Source: Phreatobacter sp. (GTDB lineage Bacteria > Pseudomonadota > Alphaproteobacteria > Rhizobiales > Phreatobacteraceae). Taken from it: a stretch of DNA of 64,000 bases. Position numbers and translations under genes: made by a program. How positions within the stretch are numbered: the stretch's first letter is position 1; every line of letters starts with the position of its first letter. Shown piece after piece: positions 24,069 through 35,599 of the stretch. The notes beneath the pieces were generated by a model. That model had not been told where the DNA came from. It saw nothing but the letters and a program-made list of their open reading frames with translations, and made no database searches. The stretch is from contig NZ_JAEULY010000002.1 in the NCBI RefSeq assembly GCF_016793595.1, positions 372,001 through 436,000 on the forward strand, written 5' to 3'.

Positions 24069-25108
24069 GCGCCGACGGTCTCGGTTTGCAGGGCAGGGGC
24101 GACCGCAACGGCAAGGGCGGTCTCTGCGGAGGGTTCGTCGGCGACGTCCCGCTCATCCGTCCGGAAACAGGCCGCCAGCCGATCATCCGACAAGGAAGCA
24201 AGAGCCGGCTGAGCCGCCGTGCAACGCGCCTCGGCCATGAAGCAGCGCGGCGCGAAGGCGCAGCCCGCCGGCATGGCGCGCGGATCGGGGACGACGCCCG
24301 GAATGGGGGTCAGCCGGCGGCGCGGGCCGGCCAGCGGCGGCAGCGAGCCGACGAGGCCGCGCGCGTAAGGATGGCGGGCATCGTCGAACAGGACTGAGGC
24401 CGGGGCCTGTTCGACGACGCGGCCGGCATACATGACGATGACGCGGTCGCAGGTCTCCGCGATGACGCCGAGGTCGTGGCTGATCAGCACCAGCGCCATG
24501 CCGAACTCGCTGCGGACCGCATTGAGCAGGTCGAGAATCTGCGCCTGGATCGTCACGTCCAGCGCGGTCGTCGGCTCGTCGGCGATCAGGAGATCGGGCT
24601 TGCCAGCCAGAGCCATGGCGATCATGACGCGCTGGTTCTGGCCGCCGGAGAATTCGTGCGGATAGGCATCGATGCGCCGTCCGGCATCGGGAATGCCAAC
24701 GAGATCGAGCAGACGCTTCGCCTCAGCCCGGAGGGCGCGCCCCGAAAGACCCGTATGCAGGGCCAGCGCCTCGGCGATCTGGCGACCGACGCTGAGCACC
24801 GGATTGAGGGCGCTGGCGGGGTCCTGGAAGATCATGGCCGCGCGGCCGCCGCGCAGCCGGTCGAGGACGGCGCCGGGGGCGCCGACCAGTTCCTGTCCGT
24901 CGATGATCGCGCTGCCGGTGACGCGAGCCTTGGCCGGCAGGAGGCCGAGCGCGGCAAGCCAGGTGACCGACTTGCCGGAGCCGGATTCACCGACCATGCC
25001 GACCGCCTCGCCCCGCGCCACCGCGAGGTCGATGCCATGAAGGACGCGGACGCCGTCGAAGGCGACCCCAAGATTGGAGAGGCGGACCAGCATGCCGGGC
25101 TCAGGCAT
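24065..25108 (-). CDS. Peptide-type ABC transporter ATPase (DppD/OppD-like)
   Basis: 347 aa. Walker [10 protein letters not shown]-loop [13 protein letters not shown], signature [16 protein letters not shown], Walker [13 protein letters not shown], and a C-terminal Cys cluster [14 protein letters not shown] typical of OppD/DppD. The last 35 residues are Ala/Val/Thr-rich and look like a nonconserved tail. The start overlaps the end of the binding-protein gene by 8 nt; a second in-frame ATG five codons downstream is possible. Confidence 0.92.
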   Translation of the reverse strand: MPEPGMLVRLSNLGVAFDGVRVLHGIDLAVARGEAVGMVGESGSGKSVTWLAALGLLPAKARVTGSAIIDGQELVGAPGAVLDRLRGGRAAMIFQDPASALNPVLSVGRQIAEALALHTGLSGRALRAEAKRLLDLVGIPDAGRRIDAYPHEFSGGQNQRVMIAMALAGKPDLLIADEPTTALDVTIQAQILDLLNAVRSEFGMALVLISHDLGVIAETCDRVIVMYAGRVVEQAPASVLFDDARHPYARGLVGSLPPLAGPRRRLTPIPGVVPDPRAMPAGCAFAPRCFMAEARCTAAQPALASLSDDRLAACFRTDERDVADEPSAETALAVAVAPALQTETVGA

Positions 25109-26744
25109 AGTTGCCGGGCCGGAAGTCCATGGCGAAGGCCGGGGCCGTCTTCCAGCGGATCGACTTCGCCTTGGCGGTGAAGGTCGCGTTCTGGTGGAGC
25201 ACCGTGTAGGCGGGGTCCTCGCGCTCGCAGATTTCCAGCATGCGGCGGAACGAGCGGCGGCGCAGCGCGCGGTCGGTGGAGGTCTCCAGCACTTCGCAGA
25301 GCTGGTTCATCTCGGCATTGGTCCATTCGCCGATCTGCTGCTGCTGGCCGTTCGGACCGTGCTGGTTGACCATCGAGGAGACGGGATCGTTGAACGGCGC
25401 CGAGTTCGACCAGTCGCGCACCGCGCGCTGGGGGCCGCGGGCCATGATCTGGCTCCAGTTCTCCACCGTGCTCATCTGCACGTTGAGGCCGACCGAGCGC
25501 CACATCTCGACCAGGATCTGCGCCGTGGCGTTCTGGTTGGTGTAGTAGTTGTTGAGGACACGGTAGGTGATCGCGTCGCCCTTGTAGCCGGCCTGTTTCA
25601 GGAGGTCGCGGGCGAGCGACGGGTTGAACTCGGGAACCTTCCAGTCGGCGTGGAACATGTCGCCGTAATAGTCCCACTGGAGACCCGCCGGCACCTTGGT
25701 GCGGCCGGCCCAAAGCGAGTCGACGATGGCCTGCCGGTCGATGGCGTGGGTGAAGGCGCGGCGCACCAGCGGATTGGCGAGCTGGGTGTTGTTCTTGTCG
25801 AAACAGGTCAGACGATGGTTGAGGATCGTGCCGCCCTGCACCTCGAAGGCAGCGTTCTTCTCGACTTCGCTGATCTGGTCCGGCGGAATGTCGCAGGCGA
25901 ACTGGTACTGGCCGGAGAGGAGGCCCGCGACGCGGCTCGCCACTTCCGGCACTTCGACGAAGCGGATCGATTTGAGCGGCGGCGTGCCGCCCCAGTACTC
26001 GTCATGGGCTTCGAGGGTCAGCGAGTTGTCGGGGCGGAATTCGACCACCTTGTAGGGGCCGGTGGTGATCGGCTTGCGCGCCCAGTCGAGGTAGCTCGCC
26101 GCTTCTTCCCAGCCGCGCCGGCTCATGATGTCGGAGCCGTAGCGGGCGAGGCGGCCCTCCAGCGTCACGTCCGGCGAGCCATTGTGGAAGCGCACGGTAT
26201 AGCGGTCGACGGCCTCGACGCGGACGAGGTCCGGCCAGGCGCGGCGGGCGACTGCGGAGACTTCCGCCGGCAGCTCCTTGGTGACGCGCGAGGTCGGGAT
26301 GTTCTCGCTGGTGCGGAGCGTGGCGCGGTTCTTCGGCTGGGTGTCGCCGAACATGCGCTCGCGCGAGAAGGTGAAGACCACGTCCTCGGCGGTCATTTCG
26401 TCGCCGTTGTGGAACTTCACGCCGCGGCGCAGCTGCAGTTCGACCGTCTGGTCGTCGATGCGCTTCCAGGCGGTGGCGAGGCCCGGCTGCGGCATCAGGT
26501 TGCCGAGCCAGTCGCGGCTGATCAGCGCTTCCCAGAGCGAGGTGAAGAACACCCGCTCGCCGACATTCGACTGCTCGCGCAGGACGTCGAGCGTGTTGGA
26601 ATTGACGATCTTCTGGACCGCGATGGTGATGCGCGGACGGTTGTCGGTCTGCGCGATGGCGAAGCGGGGCACGAAGGGCGCGGCGACGGCTGCGCCGCCC
26701 ATCCATAGAACCGAGCGGCGGGAGGTTTCGCGCATGGTGGTCAC
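25101..26744 (-). CDS. Extracellular solute-binding protein, family 5 (DppA-like)
   Basis: 547 aa periplasmic binding protein for the peptide-type transporter. The N-terminus ETSRRSVLWMGGAAVAAPFVPRFAIAQ is a twin-arginine-like leader. The mature part has family-5 features: the EPxL-like start region, the lobe with GVKFHNGDEMTAEDVVFTF, and IDRQAIVDSLWAG. First gene of the operon. The nearby sugar-isomerase-like gene (26893–27720), read in the same direction, may serve the same pathway. Confidence 0.92.
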   Translation of the reverse strand: MTTMRETSRRSVLWMGGAAVAAPFVPRFAIAQTDNRPRITIAVQKIVNSNTLDVLREQSNVGERVFFTSLWEALISRDWLGNLMPQPGLATAWKRIDDQTVELQLRRGVKFHNGDEMTAEDVVFTFSRERMFGDTQPKNRATLRTSENIPTSRVTKELPAEVSAVARRAWPDLVRVEAVDRYTVRFHNGSPDVTLEGRLARYGSDIMSRRGWEEAASYLDWARKPITTGPYKVVEFRPDNSLTLEAHDEYWGGTPPLKSIRFVEVPEVASRVAGLLSGQYQFACDIPPDQISEVEKNAAFEVQGGTILNHRLTCFDKNNTQLANPLVRRAFTHAIDRQAIVDSLWAGRTKVPAGLQWDYYGDMFHADWKVPEFNPSLARDLLKQAGYKGDAITYRVLNNYYTNQNATAQILVEMWRSVGLNVQMSTVENWSQIMARGPQRAVRDWSNSAPFNDPVSSMVNQHGPNGQQQQIGEWTNAEMNQLCEVLETSTDRALRRRSFRRMLEICEREDPAYTVLHQNATFTAKAKSIRWKTAPAFAMDFRPGNYA

Positions 26745-26892
26745 CGTGTGTCGAGGATCAAAATGTCCGGCGGCTGCCTCTTGAGGCCGCCTTCCGTGAC
26801 TGTGGTCTGGCTACCGGGGCCGGATAACGCGGGCATGACCGGCGCATGTCGCCGCCGTGACAGCGGCATGCGCCGGGCGCCCGGGTTGTGGA

Positions 26893-27720
26893 CTATTCGG
26901 CGAGGCCGAGCCCGATCAGATGATCGGCGCCGGAACGCAGCCCTTCCTTGTTGCGGACCTCAAGGATCAGGCGGGGCTTGCTGGTGATCGGTTCAAGCGC
27001 CCGGAACAGCTGCGGCCACTGGATATTGCCCTCGCCGGGATTCCAGTGCCGGTCCGCATAGCCGTCCGAGTCCTGCAGATGGACGTGGTGGAGCATGTCG
27101 CCGGCCGCCACCGCGTAATAGTCGACGGGCGGTGCGCCGGTTGAGCAATGTGCATAGTTGGCATGGCCAGTATCGATGGAGACGCGCACGGCGGGGCTGT
27201 CGAACGAGCGGGCGAGGGCGACGCGCTCGTGGGGGTCCTTGTCCTCGATGTTCTCGATGACCAGCACGAGACCCATGGTCTCGGCGCGGCGTACGGTGGC
27301 GCCGAGCGCGTCATGCATGCGCTCCGTGATCTTCGCCCGCGCGCCGGGATTGTAGTCGAGGTTGTTGTAGTCCCAGGTCGTGTAGGGCGAGTGGATCACC
27401 ATCTGGGTGGCGCCGACCGCCTCGCAAACGTCGAGCCCCTGCATCATCCGCTTCTGCACGACGGCGCGGATATCGGGGTCCTGGCTCGCGAGGTTGAAGC
27501 CCCAGAAGGGGCCGTGGACGCCGAGGCGGCCACGATAGCCGTCGAGTTCCGCCTTGACCGCGTCGGCGATGGAGCGCCAGTCGCCGTTGAGCACCTCGGC
27601 CCAGAAGAAGTCCTGCAATTCGAGATCGCGCTGGCGCTCGAAAATCCAGTCGCGATGGAGGCGCAGGCCGTCGAGCGGCAGGGCCGCGCCGAGAAGGGGG
27701 AGGGATTTGGCTGATGTCAT
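26893..27720 (-). CDS. Sugar phosphate isomerase/epimerase-like TIM barrel
   Basis: 275 aa from ATG at 27720 (MTSAKSLPLLG); the same frame continues upstream without coding character. It belongs to the xylose isomerase-like/AP endonuclease family 2 barrel superfamily. Likely metal ligands are in VIENIED, SIDTGHANYAH, HHVHLQDSDGYADRHWNPGEGNI and a final Glu in LILEVRN. Substrate unknown. It is codirectional with the ABC operon that starts 148 bp downstream and may be cotranscribed. Confidence 0.8.
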   Translation of the reverse strand: MTSAKSLPLLGAALPLDGLRLHRDWIFERQRDLELQDFFWAEVLNGDWRSIADAVKAELDGYRGRLGVHGPFWGFNLASQDPDIRAVVQKRMMQGLDVCEAVGATQMVIHSPYTTWDYNNLDYNPGARAKITERMHDALGATVRRAETMGLVLVIENIEDKDPHERVALARSFDSPAVRVSIDTGHANYAHCSTGAPPVDYYAVAAGDMLHHVHLQDSDGYADRHWNPGEGNIQWPQLFRALEPITSKPRLILEVRNKEGLRSGADHLIGLGLAE

Positions 27721-27933
27721 GGGAAGGTCCGATCGAGGGCCGCGTTGAAGAGCGCGTGCCGTCATCGGACCGTTGCGCGACAGCGCGGTGACATCCGCAT
27801 CAAGGAATTGTGGCGGTCCGTCGCGGCAGGTAGCGAGCAGCCGCGTGGCCGTTATCGCCTTTCGCCATTGCTGCCGGAATGATCGATCCCGTATATTGGA
27901 ACACTCGTCACCTATAGGAGAAATTAGGCGGCT

Positions 27934-28770
27934 ATGGATGTCTGGCATGTCGTTGCGGCTCTCGTCAGCGCCGCCCTCCATGCCGGATGGAATGCCGCGC
28001 TCAAGGCGCAGGCGCGCCCCGCAGAAGTGATGACCTCCCAGATGCTGATCGGCGCGGCCGTGGCGGCTCCGGTCATGCTCTGGACCGGTCTGCCGGCCCA
28101 GTCGTCGTGGGTGTGGCTGGCGGGGTCGACCATCTGCAACATGGTGACGGTGGTGGCCCTGCTCAGGGCCTATGAGCTTGTCGGCTTCGGCATGGCCTAT
28201 CCGGTGATCCGCGCGCTCGCCGTCCTTCTGGTGGTGCCGGCGGCATCGGCGCTCTCGGGCGAGCAACTGAGCCTCGCGGGTCTCGGGGGTATCGGCCTGA
28301 TGATCGCGTCGCTGGCTGCTCTGGCCGCCGATCACGCCCGCGGCCCCGCCGTCGGCCGGCAGGCGCTCGGCTGGATCGCGCTCGCCGGCGTCGGAACGGC
28401 GGCCTACGTGCTGTGCGACGCCCAGGGCGTCAGGGCGGCTGGCGCGCCGCTCGCCTATGGCGTGCTCGCGGCCATCTGCAATGCCGTCGCCATGACCGCG
28501 ATGCAGCGCGCCCGGTTCGGCGGGTGGCGGGTGTCGCGCGAGAGCCTCGGCGCCGCTGTCCCGATCGCGCTGGCGTCGATGGCCTCCTACCTTCTGATCC
28601 TGTGGGTCTGGACCGGCGCGCCGATCGCGCCGGCGGCGGCGCTCCGCGACACCAGCGCCGTCTTCGCCATCCTGATCGCGGTGATCTGGCTGAAGGAGCC
28701 CTTCACGCCGTTCCGGCTGGGGGCGGTGGCGCTGTCGGCCGCCGCCGTGCCGCTGCTGCGCTTCGCCTGA
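27934..28770 (+). CDS. EamA/DMT-family transporter
   Basis: 278 aa with about ten hydrophobic segments arranged as two five-helix halves, as in drug/metabolite transporters of the EamA type. The second half has the conserved ending RDTSAVFAILIAVIWLKEPFTPFRLGAVALSAAAV. An inner-membrane exporter or permease of unknown metabolite. Divergent from the isomerase gene with 213 bp between; a possible ribosome-binding site (TAGGAGA) lies 15–20 bp before the ATG. Converges on the acyl-CoA ligase gene 4 bp away. Confidence 0.85.
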   Translation: MDVWHVVAALVSAALHAGWNAALKAQARPAEVMTSQMLIGAAVAAPVMLWTGLPAQSSWVWLAGSTICNMVTVVALLRAYELVGFGMAYPVIRALAVLLVVPAASALSGEQLSLAGLGGIGLMIASLAALAADHARGPAVGRQALGWIALAGVGTAAYVLCDAQGVRAAGAPLAYGVLAAICNAVAMTAMQRARFGGWRVSRESLGAAVPIALASMASYLLILWVWTGAPIAPAAALRDTSAVFAILIAVIWLKEPFTPFRLGAVALSAAAVPLLRFA

Positions 28771-28774
28771 GATT

Positions 28775-30325
28775 TCAGACGATCCGCACCTTGCGGTCGC
28801 CCCAGTATTTGTCGCGCAGCGACTTCTTGTAGAGCTTGCCGGTCGGCAGGCGCGGCAACTGGTCCATGAAATCGATGGAGCGCGGGCACTTCTGGATCGA
28901 CAGGTTCGCCTTGCAGAAGGCCAGGAGCTCCTCCTCCAGTTCCCGTCCGGTGGTGTAGCCGGGCATGGGCTGGATGACCGCCTTCACCTCCTCGCCGAGA
29001 TCGTCGTTCGGCACGCCGAAGACGGCGGCATCGGCGACTTTCGGATGGGTGATGAGCAGGTTCTCGGCCTCCTGCGGGTAGATGTTCACGCCGCCCGAGA
29101 TGATCATGAAGGTGGAGCGGTCGGTGAGGTAGAGGAAGCCATCATCGTCGACATAGCCGACATCGCCGACGGTCGACATGGTGTCGTCCGCGGAGCGCGA
29201 CTGGGCCGTGCGCTCGGGGTCGTTGAAATAGACGAAGGGATTGGCGGTCTTGAACCAGATTTCGCCCGGCTCGCCCTTTGGCGCTGGCTGCATGTCGGCG
29301 TCGAGGATATGCAGGTCGCCCATCAGCACCTTGCCGACCGTGCCGCGATGGCCAAGCCACTGCTCGGAATCGCAGGCGGTGAAGCCCATGGCCTCAGTCG
29401 CCCCGTAATATTCATGGATGATCGGCCCCCACCAGGCGATCATCTCCTCCTTGACCTGCGGCGGGCAGGGGGCCGCGGCGTGGACGGCGACCTCCAGCGA
29501 CGACAGGTCGTAACGCCCGCGCACCTCCAGCGGCAGCTTGAGAAGACGCGAGAACATGGTCGGCACCAGCTGGCTGTGCGTGACCTTGTATTTCTCGACC
29601 AGGGCCAGATAGGCCTCGGGGTCGAAATGCTCCATCACGATCACCGTGCCGCCGGCGCGGACCGCAAGACCCACCGCCGCCTGCGGCGCGGAATGGTAGA
29701 GCGGGGCCGGGGACAGGTAGGTCATTTCCTCGCGGTAGCGCCAGAGCTGGTGCAGGAACTTGTAGAGCGGCAGCGGCTCTTCCGGCGGATTGTCGGGAAG
29801 CGGGCGCAGGATGCCCTTCGGCCGCCCGGTCGTGCCCGATGAATAGAGCATCGGCGTGCCGAGCCATTCGTCGGCGATCGGGGTTGCCGGATAGGGCGCG
29901 ACCGCCGCGTCGAGGCTGCGCGTCTGGGTGTCCCTGGGGTCGCCATCGACGACGATGCAGAGCTTGACGTTCGGTGCCTGTTTCAGCGCCTGAAGCGCAA
30001 CCTCGCGCTTGGCGCGCGACGTGATCAGCACCTTGGATTCGCTGTTGTTGAGGATGTAGGCGAGTTCGTCGGCGAGCAGGTAGGAATTGATGCAGGTATA
30101 GTAGAGGCCGGACCGCTCGCCCGCCGCGCAGCATTCGATGTAGCGCGGATGGTTCTCCATGAAGATCGCATAGTGATCGAGCCGGTTGAGGCCCTCGGCC
30201 CGGAGCAGATGAGCAAGCCTGTTCGCCCGCTCCTCGAGCTCCCGATAGGTGACCGTCTCGCCGGTGCCGGCCATGATGAAGGCGGCCCGGCCGGGATGGT
30301 TCTGTGCGGTCTTGCGCGTGTACAT
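28775..30325 (-). CDS. Acyl-CoA synthetase / AMP-dependent ligase
   Basis: 516 aa from ATG at 30325 (MYTRKTAQNHPGRAAF); the frame is open far upstream through the binding-protein gene, without meaning. It activates a carboxylic acid to acyl-AMP then acyl-CoA. Signature P-loop YSSGTTGRPKG is at 161–171, YYGATEAMGF is the adenylate-forming A5 box, and DRSTFMIISGGVNIYP and LPTGKLYKKSLR are the hinge and C-terminal Lys regions. Last gene of the leftward operon, 77 bp after the binding-protein stop, so it probably activates the imported acid. The exact acid is unknown. Confidence 0.9.
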   Translation of the reverse strand: MYTRKTAQNHPGRAAFIMAGTGETVTYRELEERANRLAHLLRAEGLNRLDHYAIFMENHPRYIECCAAGERSGLYYTCINSYLLADELAYILNNSESKVLITSRAKREVALQALKQAPNVKLCIVVDGDPRDTQTRSLDAAVAPYPATPIADEWLGTPMLYSSGTTGRPKGILRPLPDNPPEEPLPLYKFLHQLWRYREEMTYLSPAPLYHSAPQAAVGLAVRAGGTVIVMEHFDPEAYLALVEKYKVTHSQLVPTMFSRLLKLPLEVRGRYDLSSLEVAVHAAAPCPPQVKEEMIAWWGPIIHEYYGATEAMGFTACDSEQWLGHRGTVGKVLMGDLHILDADMQPAPKGEPGEIWFKTANPFVYFNDPERTAQSRSADDTMSTVGDVGYVDDDGFLYLTDRSTFMIISGGVNIYPQEAENLLITHPKVADAAVFGVPNDDLGEEVKAVIQPMPGYTTGRELEEELLAFCKANLSIQKCPRSIDFMDQLPRLPTGKLYKKSLRDKYWGDRKVRIV

Positions 30326-30402
30326 GCGAACCTCGATGCGATCGGCCGGAGGCCATGCGCCGTCGCGGGCGAGGCTCGCCCGCGACGGGTGCTGGGTGGC
30401 GA

Positions 30403-31629
30403 TCAGGCGCTCTCGTTCGAGAGAACGTTGCCGAACAGCTCGAAGCTCTCGCCTTTCACGCGGGCGAGCTGCACCGACTGGATCGGGAAGAAGTCGGTCG
30501 GGCTGGTGTTGACCCTGATGCCGGGCAGCAGCAGCGGTGACTCGTAGTTCTTCAGATTGGCCGCTTCCTTCATGACGTTCTCGCGCGTCAGGTTGTCGCC
30601 GGCCTGCTTCAGCGTCTGCAGCAGGGTGTGGGCGACGCAGTAGCCGTAGTTGTGGCCGTCGTCGCGGATGTCGGCGTTCGGCATGTACTTGGCCATGAAC
30701 TGCTTCCACGCCGTCACGTCGGGAGCGTTCGCCCATTGCGGGTCGCTCGCATCCTTGCGGTAGAGCGCGATGATGATGCCCTGGCTGTTCTCGATGCCGG
30801 CCGGCTTCAGCACGGAGGCGAAGGACGACGAGACGTTGTTGAGGTAGTGGATCGGCTTCCAGGCGATCTCCGCCGCCTTCTTGATCGCCTGTGCCGCAAA
30901 TTTCGGCGTGGTGATGTTGAAGAAGACATCGGCGCCCGAGTTCTTGAGCTGGATCATCTGGCTGTCGACGGTCGGGTCGGTCACTTCGTAGGTCGAAACC
31001 TGCACCAGGTTCTTCTGATGCGCAGCGCCGAGCCCTGCCTTGAAGCCGTTGAAATAGTCCTTGCCGTAATCGTCGTTCTGCATGAGCACGGCGATCTTGG
31101 CATTGGCGTTGTTCTGGATGATGTGCTTGGCGTAGATCGCCGCTTCCGTCGCGTAGTCGGGCTGCCAGCCGATGGTCCAGGGGAACTGGCGGGGATTGCC
31201 CCATTTCGACGCGCCGGTGGCGACGAAAAGCTGCGGCACCTTGCGGGTGTTGAGGTAGCGCTGGATCGCCGTATTGGAGGGGGTGCCGAGCGGGTTGAAG
31301 ACGACGAGGACCTTGTCCTCCTCGACCAGCTTGCGGACCATTTCGACCGCTTTCGGCGGCGAGTAGCCGTCGTCGTAGGTGATGAAGTTGAGCTTGCGGC
31401 CGTTCAGGCCGCCGGCATCGTTGACCATCTTCATGACGGCTTCGGACGTGCGGCCGATGACGCCGTAGGCCGAGGCATTGCCCGAGTAGGGCATGATATT
31501 GCCGATCTTGATCTCGCTGTCGCTGGCGCCCTCGTCATAGCGCTTCTGGGCGATGGCGGGAGCGAAGACGGGCGTGACGGCAAAGGCGCCGAGCCCTGCG
31601 AGAACTGTTCTGCGCTTGATATGGGTCAT
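30403..31629 (-). CDS. Branched-chain-amino-acid-type ABC binding protein (LivK-like)
   Basis: 408 aa periplasmic binding protein of the Peripla_BP_6 type. The leader HIKRRTVLAGLGAFAVTPVFAPAIAQ is twin-arginine-like. The mature part has EIKIGNIMPYSGNASAYGVIGR and the downstream pattern KIAVLMQNDDYGKDYFNGFKAG, typical of the family. Relatives near CoA ligases often bind aromatic or other carboxylates in place of leucine. It is downstream of livM, 87 bp apart. Confidence 0.9.
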   Translation of the reverse strand: MTHIKRRTVLAGLGAFAVTPVFAPAIAQKRYDEGASDSEIKIGNIMPYSGNASAYGVIGRTSEAVMKMVNDAGGLNGRKLNFITYDDGYSPPKAVEMVRKLVEEDKVLVVFNPLGTPSNTAIQRYLNTRKVPQLFVATGASKWGNPRQFPWTIGWQPDYATEAAIYAKHIIQNNANAKIAVLMQNDDYGKDYFNGFKAGLGAAHQKNLVQVSTYEVTDPTVDSQMIQLKNSGADVFFNITTPKFAAQAIKKAAEIAWKPIHYLNNVSSSFASVLKPAGIENSQGIIIALYRKDASDPQWANAPDVTAWKQFMAKYMPNADIRDDGHNYGYCVAHTLLQTLKQAGDNLTRENVMKEAANLKNYESPLLLPGIRVNTSPTDFFPIQSVQLARVKGESFELFGNVLSNESA

Positions 31630-31716
31630 GTCGTTTCCTCCGAAGATTTGCGGGTGTTTGAGACCCCGTTTGGTCCAGTGTCTGGCTGCACTGTTGTCGA
31701 AAGTCCGGTGGAAGGA

Positions 31717-32766
31717 TCAGCCTCCCTGTCGTGGCCTGATCCTCGCCCAGAGACTGGCGAGGCCGCCGGCAATGCCGCCGGGCATGACGTAGATCAGCAC
31801 GATGAGCGTGATGCCGTAGAGCGTCCAGGGCTGCAGTTCGAGCGGCAGGTGGATGGCCTGGCTGATCTTCTTGGTCATCGCATCGGCATATTTCTCGATG
31901 AATTGGACGAAAATGCCGCCGATGACGGCGCCCGGCAGCGAGGCGACGCCGCCGACCACCGCGCCGACGAGAATGGCGATGGAGAGTTCGAAGCGGAAAC
32001 TGTCAGGCGAGACGAACTCGAAGATGATGGCGTGCAGCGCGCCGGCCACGCCGACATAGAGCGCGGAAATGCCGAACACCGTCGCCTTGTAGCGGGAGGT
32101 GTCGATGCCCATGGTGCCGGCGGCCATGGTGTGGTCGCGGATGGCGGTCATGGCGCGGCCCGGGCGCGAGTTCAGCAGGTTGCGCGCCATCCAGAACATG
32201 ACGACCGCGACCACCAGAACGGCGAGATACATCCACTGGTCCGACGACAGCGGCAGGCCGAAGGGCGGGTCGGGCTTGATCAGGTTGATGCCCATGACGC
32301 CGTTGGTGAACGGCTCCAGATGGCGGTACTTCAGCATCTGCGGCACGGCGATGGCGAGGCCGAAGGTCGCGAGCGCCAGATAGTGCCCTTCGAGGCGCAG
32401 GGCGGGCAGGCCGAACAGGTAGCCGATGACGAAGCAGAAGATGGCGGCGATCGGCAGCGTCAGCCAGGCATTGACCGAATACTGGTCGATGAGGATCGCG
32501 GCGGTGTAAGCGCCCACGGCAAAGAAGGCGCCGTGGCCGAGCGAGATCTGGCCGTTGAAGCCGGTCAGCAGGTTCAGGCCGAGCACGGCGATCGCATAGA
32601 CGATCATCAGGCTCATCTGGAGGAAGGTGAAGTTGCTGATCCAGCCGGACTTGCCGACAAGGAAGGGCAGGGCTGCCGCCAGCACCAGCAGGCCGATCAT
32701 GGCGTAGCTGCCGAGGCTGCGGCGGGGATCATCGGTCATCGGGCCGGCCGAGGTGATCGCGGTCAT
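31717..32766 (-). CDS. Branched-chain-amino-acid-type ABC permease (LivM-like)
   Basis: 349 aa inner-membrane permease with about eight to ten helices. It contains the LivM hallmark GLNLLTGFNGQISLGHGAFFAVGAY and the coupling segment RPGRAMTAIRDHTMAAGTMGI. It starts 3 bp after the livH-like stop, so it is coupled with it. Pairs with the LivH-like protein to form the channel. Confidence 0.92.
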   Translation of the reverse strand: MTAITSAGPMTDDPRRSLGSYAMIGLLVLAAALPFLVGKSGWISNFTFLQMSLMIVYAIAVLGLNLLTGFNGQISLGHGAFFAVGAYTAAILIDQYSVNAWLTLPIAAIFCFVIGYLFGLPALRLEGHYLALATFGLAIAVPQMLKYRHLEPFTNGVMGINLIKPDPPFGLPLSSDQWMYLAVLVVAVVMFWMARNLLNSRPGRAMTAIRDHTMAAGTMGIDTSRYKATVFGISALYVGVAGALHAIIFEFVSPDSFRFELSIAILVGAVVGGVASLPGAVIGGIFVQFIEKYADAMTKKISQAIHLPLELQPWTLYGITLIVLIYVMPGGIAGGLASLWARIRPRQGG

Positions 32767-32769
32767 GGC

Positions 32770-33675
32770 TCACACCCTCTTCACGGTCGTCCTGCCGAAC
32801 AGCCCGGCGGGCCTCAGCGTCAGGATGGTGATGACAATGATGAGCGCGACCGTCAGCTTCTCGCCATTGCCGACGATGTAGATGCCGAAGGCCTTCTCGG
32901 TGAGATTGCCGAAATAGGCGACGAGGTTCTCGAGGACTCCGACGAGGAAGCCGCCGAACACCGCGCCGCCGGGGCTCGAAATGCCGCCGACCAGAGCGCC
33001 GGCAAAGCCATAGAGCAGGATGGACGCCATCATGTTCGGCTCGAGATAGACGACGGGCGCGACCATCGCGCCCGCGACCGCGCCGATCGAGGCGGCAAGC
33101 CCCCAGCCCAGCGCCAGCATCCAGTCGACCCTGATGCCGACGAGGCGCGCCGAGACGGGGTTCTGCGCGGCGGCGCGCATGGCGAGGCCGAGCGGCGTGA
33201 AGCGGAAGAAGGCGAACAGCGCGAAGAGCATGATCAGCGAGACGGCGATCATGCCGATCTGGTGAGGGCCGATATAGCCGGAGCCGGCGAAGGAGACGTT
33301 CGGGAAGGGCGAGGGGAAGGTCTTGATCGTGTGGCTCCAGATGCTGCCCGCCAGCGAATGGAAGATGGCGAGAAGCCCGATGAAGACGACGACGATGGAC
33401 AGGATCGGCGAACCGTGAAGCGGCCGGAGGATGATCCTCTCGATGCTGAGGCCGAGGACGAAGGAGAAGACGATGGTCAGGCCGAGCGCCGGCCAGAACG
33501 GCACGCCGAGCTGGATGAGCTGCCAGCAGACATAGGTCGAGAACATCGCCATCTCGCCCTGGGCGAAGTTGAGATGGTCGGTGGCCGTGAAGATCATCAC
33601 CAGAGCGAGGGCGAGCAGCGCATAGATGGCCCCGGAGGCGAGGCCCGATGCGATCTGCTGGATGAGTTGTTCCAT
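32770..33675 (-). CDS. Branched-chain-amino-acid-type ABC permease (LivH-like)
   Basis: 301 aa with eight or so helices. The N-terminus QQIASGLASGAIYALLALALVMIF and HLNFAQGEMAMFSTY match LivH, and the loop TPLGLAMRAAAQNPVSARLVGI is the ATPase-contact region. Third gene of the transporter group after the two ATPases; the 69-bp gap upstream has no obvious terminator. Confidence 0.92.
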   Translation of the reverse strand: MEQLIQQIASGLASGAIYALLALALVMIFTATDHLNFAQGEMAMFSTYVCWQLIQLGVPFWPALGLTIVFSFVLGLSIERIILRPLHGSPILSIVVVFIGLLAIFHSLAGSIWSHTIKTFPSPFPNVSFAGSGYIGPHQIGMIAVSLIMLFALFAFFRFTPLGLAMRAAAQNPVSARLVGIRVDWMLALGWGLAASIGAVAGAMVAPVVYLEPNMMASILLYGFAGALVGGISSPGGAVFGGFLVGVLENLVAYFGNLTEKAFGIYIVGNGEKLTVALIIVITILTLRPAGLFGRTTVKRV

Positions 33676-33744
33676 GCCAGTTCCTTTTCGACCGTTCTCT
33701 CGCGGCCGGTTGGTCCGGCCGTCGCTGCTTGTGCGGCTGGTCCG

Positions 33745-34458
<714 letters not shown>

Positions 34459-34461
34459 GGG

Positions 34462-35271
<810 letters not shown>

Positions 35272-35599
35272 CGGCAGTCTTCTCCCTGGAAGGCCGTTCG
35301 CTTGTTGCGTCGCCTCTTGCGGGCGCGGCCATTGTCGTTGGCGCCAGTGTGAGCAGATTACGTGCGGTGTCGCAATGCCGCCTGGGCGCGAATTATCCGT
35401 TGTTTTGCCGCGACCTGTCCGCAAGGCCGGGAAAACTGGCCGAAGGCAAAGTTCAAAATTCGTGAAATATCATTCCACTAGCCGAAATCGGTTTCGGCCA
35501 GTCGGAGACCGGTCTCCGACGTTCGGGGGAGGCCGGTTTGTTTCCCGATGAGGGGTGTGATCGCCGCCCTGGCGCGTTCGCCAATGCGGCGGGAGGACC
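35272..35599. other. 328-bp gap between SMP-30 gene and liv-type genes
   Basis: Noncoding. It holds two adjacent near-perfect hairpins (35481–35520) and a G/C-poorer stretch around 35440–35475. It could contain a terminator for the upstream operon, a promoter with operators for the liv-type operon, or both. No gene is supported here. Confidence 0.6.
35481..35520. promoter_or_regulatory. Paired palindromes before the liv-type operon
   Basis: First: GCCGAAA–TCGG–TTTCGGC, a 7-bp stem with a 4-nt loop (35481–35498). Second, two bases further: the perfect 20-bp palindrome GTCGGAGACCGGTCTCCGAC (35501–35520). Neither is followed by a T-run on either strand, which argues against simple intrinsic terminators and for operator or attenuator-like elements upstream of livG. 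Confidence 0.5.
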
